Assembly: GCA_965230565.1 (NCBI GenBank)
Contig: CBDDLH010000016.1
Location: 2,046,001-2,110,000, forward strand
DNA from: BCD1 sp965230565
Lineage (GTDB): Bacteria; Bacteroidota; Bacteroidia; Chitinophagales; Saprospiraceae
Reading direction: 5' to 3'
Length of the DNA: 64,000 nucleotides
In this document: one piece after another, positions 63,080 to 64,000 of the stretch
How positions within the stretch are numbered: position 1 is the first letter of the stretch
Layout of the letters: each line of letters begins with the position of its first letter
Made by a program: the position numbers and the translations under genes
The notes under the pieces: model-generated
What the model saw: only the letters and a program-made list of their open reading frames with translations
Databases searched by the model: none
Told to the model about the DNA's origin: nothing

Positions 63080-63445
63080 ATGTACCTAAAGTTATTTGTA
63101 ATTCTGTTTTTGATTCTTCAATGTTCTCCTATGAAAAATGCCGATAATTCGAAAAACAAAATAGTATCCAAAGTTGGGGAATCATTTACCATTGAACTAG
63201 CATCAAACATCACCACGGGATTTAAATGGAAATTAGAAAATTCCCTCGATACAAATTATTTGGTTTTTCTTCAAAAAGAATACAAGGAACCAAATAAACT
63301 AGAAGGAGAAACTGGTGTAGAAATCTGGCAATTTAAAGCAATAAAACAAGGAATTACAAACCTGAAATTTATCTATATACGTCCTTGGGAAAAACACATT
63401 CCCAAAAAAACCAGAAGAGAATCTTACCAAATTATCATCGAATAA
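63080..63445 (+). CDS. chagasin-type (I42) cysteine-protease inhibitor lipoprotein
   Basis: A 121-residue lipoprotein (lipobox 'LILQC', Cys15) with the three inhibitory loops of the chagasin/amoebiasin family. These are N43-ITTGFK-W50 (the NPTTGxxW loop), 'GETGVEIWQF' (G76-F85, the GxxGxxxWxF motif) and R101-P102-W103 in the third loop. These loops plug the active-site cleft of papain-family proteases. Length and immunoglobulin-like strand pattern fit. The next gene, 113 bp downstream in the same direction, begins a papain-like protease. The inhibitor may therefore protect the producing cell from its own enzyme. Confidence 0.9.
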   Translation: MYLKLFVILFLILQCSPMKNADNSKNKIVSKVGESFTIELASNITTGFKWKLENSLDTNYLVFLQKEYKEPNKLEGETGVEIWQFKAIKQGITNLKFIYIRPWEKHIPKKTRRESYQIIIE

Positions 63446-63558
63446 CAAATTCAAAGACAAAAAGAAATTTTTACCATTTGCAAGTGCAATCTAACTACAA
63501 ATGGGGGCTAATATGGTTTCCGAGTCCCTTTTTTATTCTAACCCATTATTTTTTTATT

Positions 63559-64000
63559 ATGAAAACTTCAAAGATCCACCTTAAAGAGTTTGCCTCAGTT
63601 TTTTTGTTTAATCACAAATTTCAAATCACTCTACTGGCTATTTTTTTGTTTCCTTTATGTATAAATGGCCAACAACCTGAACTATTAAGATATTACAAGA
63701 ACAGAGAAAACCTTGCTTCGCCAGAAATTAAAAAGACAATCGTCGATTTAAGGAATTCACACAGACAAAAACGGTATACTTTTCAGGTTGGTTATACCGG
63801 CGTTTCTAACCGAAAGCTTCAGGACATTACCGGAGAAAAAAACCTGACTAGTGCCGATATTGAAAATGCAAAACGTTCTGCAACAAGTCTTTCCAGAATT
63901 TCACATTTCGAAACCATTGAAAGAAAGATAAAATCAACTGCCTCAAAATATGATGCCCGTAAACATTCCCATGTAAGTCCTGTTCGAGATCAACAGTCTT
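63559..64000 (+). CDS. papain-family (C1) cysteine protease, 5' part, truncated by window edge
   Basis: An open frame from ATG 63559 runs without a stop to the end of the window (147 codons). An N-terminal hydrophobic segment (about 22-35, 'ITLLAIFLFPLCINGQ') is a signal peptide with an extended N-region. A charged pro-region follows, including 'YTFQVGYTGVSNRKLQDITGEKNLTSADI', which resembles a cathepsin propeptide. The last visible residues, 'HVSPVRDQQS', are the conserved lead-in to the papain active site (usually V-K-D-Q-G-x-C-G-S-C-W). The catalytic Cys itself would lie just beyond 64000. The partner inhibitor gene directly upstream supports the call. Confidence 0.75.
   Translation, partial: MKTSKIHLKEFASVFLFNHKFQITLLAIFLFPLCINGQQPELLRYYKNRENLASPEIKKTIVDLRNSHRQKRYTFQVGYTGVSNRKLQDITGEKNLTSADIENAKRSATSLSRISHFETIERKIKSTASKYDARKHSHVSPVRDQQS

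Noticed and set aside
1..64000. tRNA, rRNA, riboswitch or prophage genes
   Set aside because: No cloverleaf-like, rRNA-like or known aptamer sequence, integrase or phage structural gene was recognised on either strand; a covariance-model search was not possible here.

Overview
The window reads as a chromosomal piece of a Bacteroidota bacterium, most likely of the Saprospiria or a related gliding, polysaccharide-degrading group. The reasons are five secreted proteins with type IX secretion (T9SS) C-terminal sorting domains, a SusC/SusD pair inside a polysaccharide utilisation locus (PUL), many SPII lipoproteins, a beta-propeller/Y_Y_Y/LuxR regulator, weak Shine-Dalgarno sites and several matches to the Bacteroidota promoter box TAnnTTTG. 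I saw no rRNA, tRNA, CRISPR array, prophage or complete insertion sequence.

Layout. 1-0.8 kb: a small eRF1/Pelota-like protein and a long hairpin between convergent genes. 0.8-12.6 kb (minus): an apparent operon of an acyl-CoA dehydrogenase, a ~3,090-residue PUFA-synthase-like megasynthase (KS-AT-KS-six ACPs-KR-DH) and an Sfp-type phosphopantetheinyl transferase. All six tandem ACPs carry Thr where Ser normally holds the phosphopantetheine arm; this is the most striking feature here. The megasynthase is split by one +1 frameshift in its second KS. 13.2-18.5 kb: an unidentified protein with a pore-former-like helical N-terminus, a beta-lactamase-fold serine hydrolase with TPRs, an intradiol-dioxygenase-like lipoprotein and a Cys-rich cytosolic protein. 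18.5-20.2 kb: a GxxExxY gene flanked by a ~182-bp tandem repeat family. 20.2-37 kb: mixed household and secreted genes (e(P4)-type acid phosphatase, a second intradiol-dioxygenase-like protein, TrmO, CotH-kinase protein, hydrolases, SulP transporter, NudK, GNAT, AraC regulator).

37-61 kb (minus): SDR and GPH-type sugar symporter genes, then a beta-glucan (laminarin-type) PUL of GH5, GH3, two GH16, a PKD-like surface lipoprotein, SusD, SusC and a T9SS carbohydrate-binding protein. The last is again split by a +1 frameshift. The PUL is followed by a four-helix-bundle protein, a kinase-less hybrid regulator that would control it, and a transglutaminase-like lipoprotein. In the expected scheme, surface GH16/GH5 enzymes and binding proteins cut beta-1,3-glucan, SusCD imports the oligosaccharides, the GH3 enzyme releases glucose in the periplasm and the GPH symporter takes up sugar.

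61-64 kb (plus): a lipoprotein ending in a three-repeat MABP-like beta-prism, a chagasin-type cysteine-protease inhibitor and, cut off by the window edge, the start of a papain-like protease that is its plausible target.
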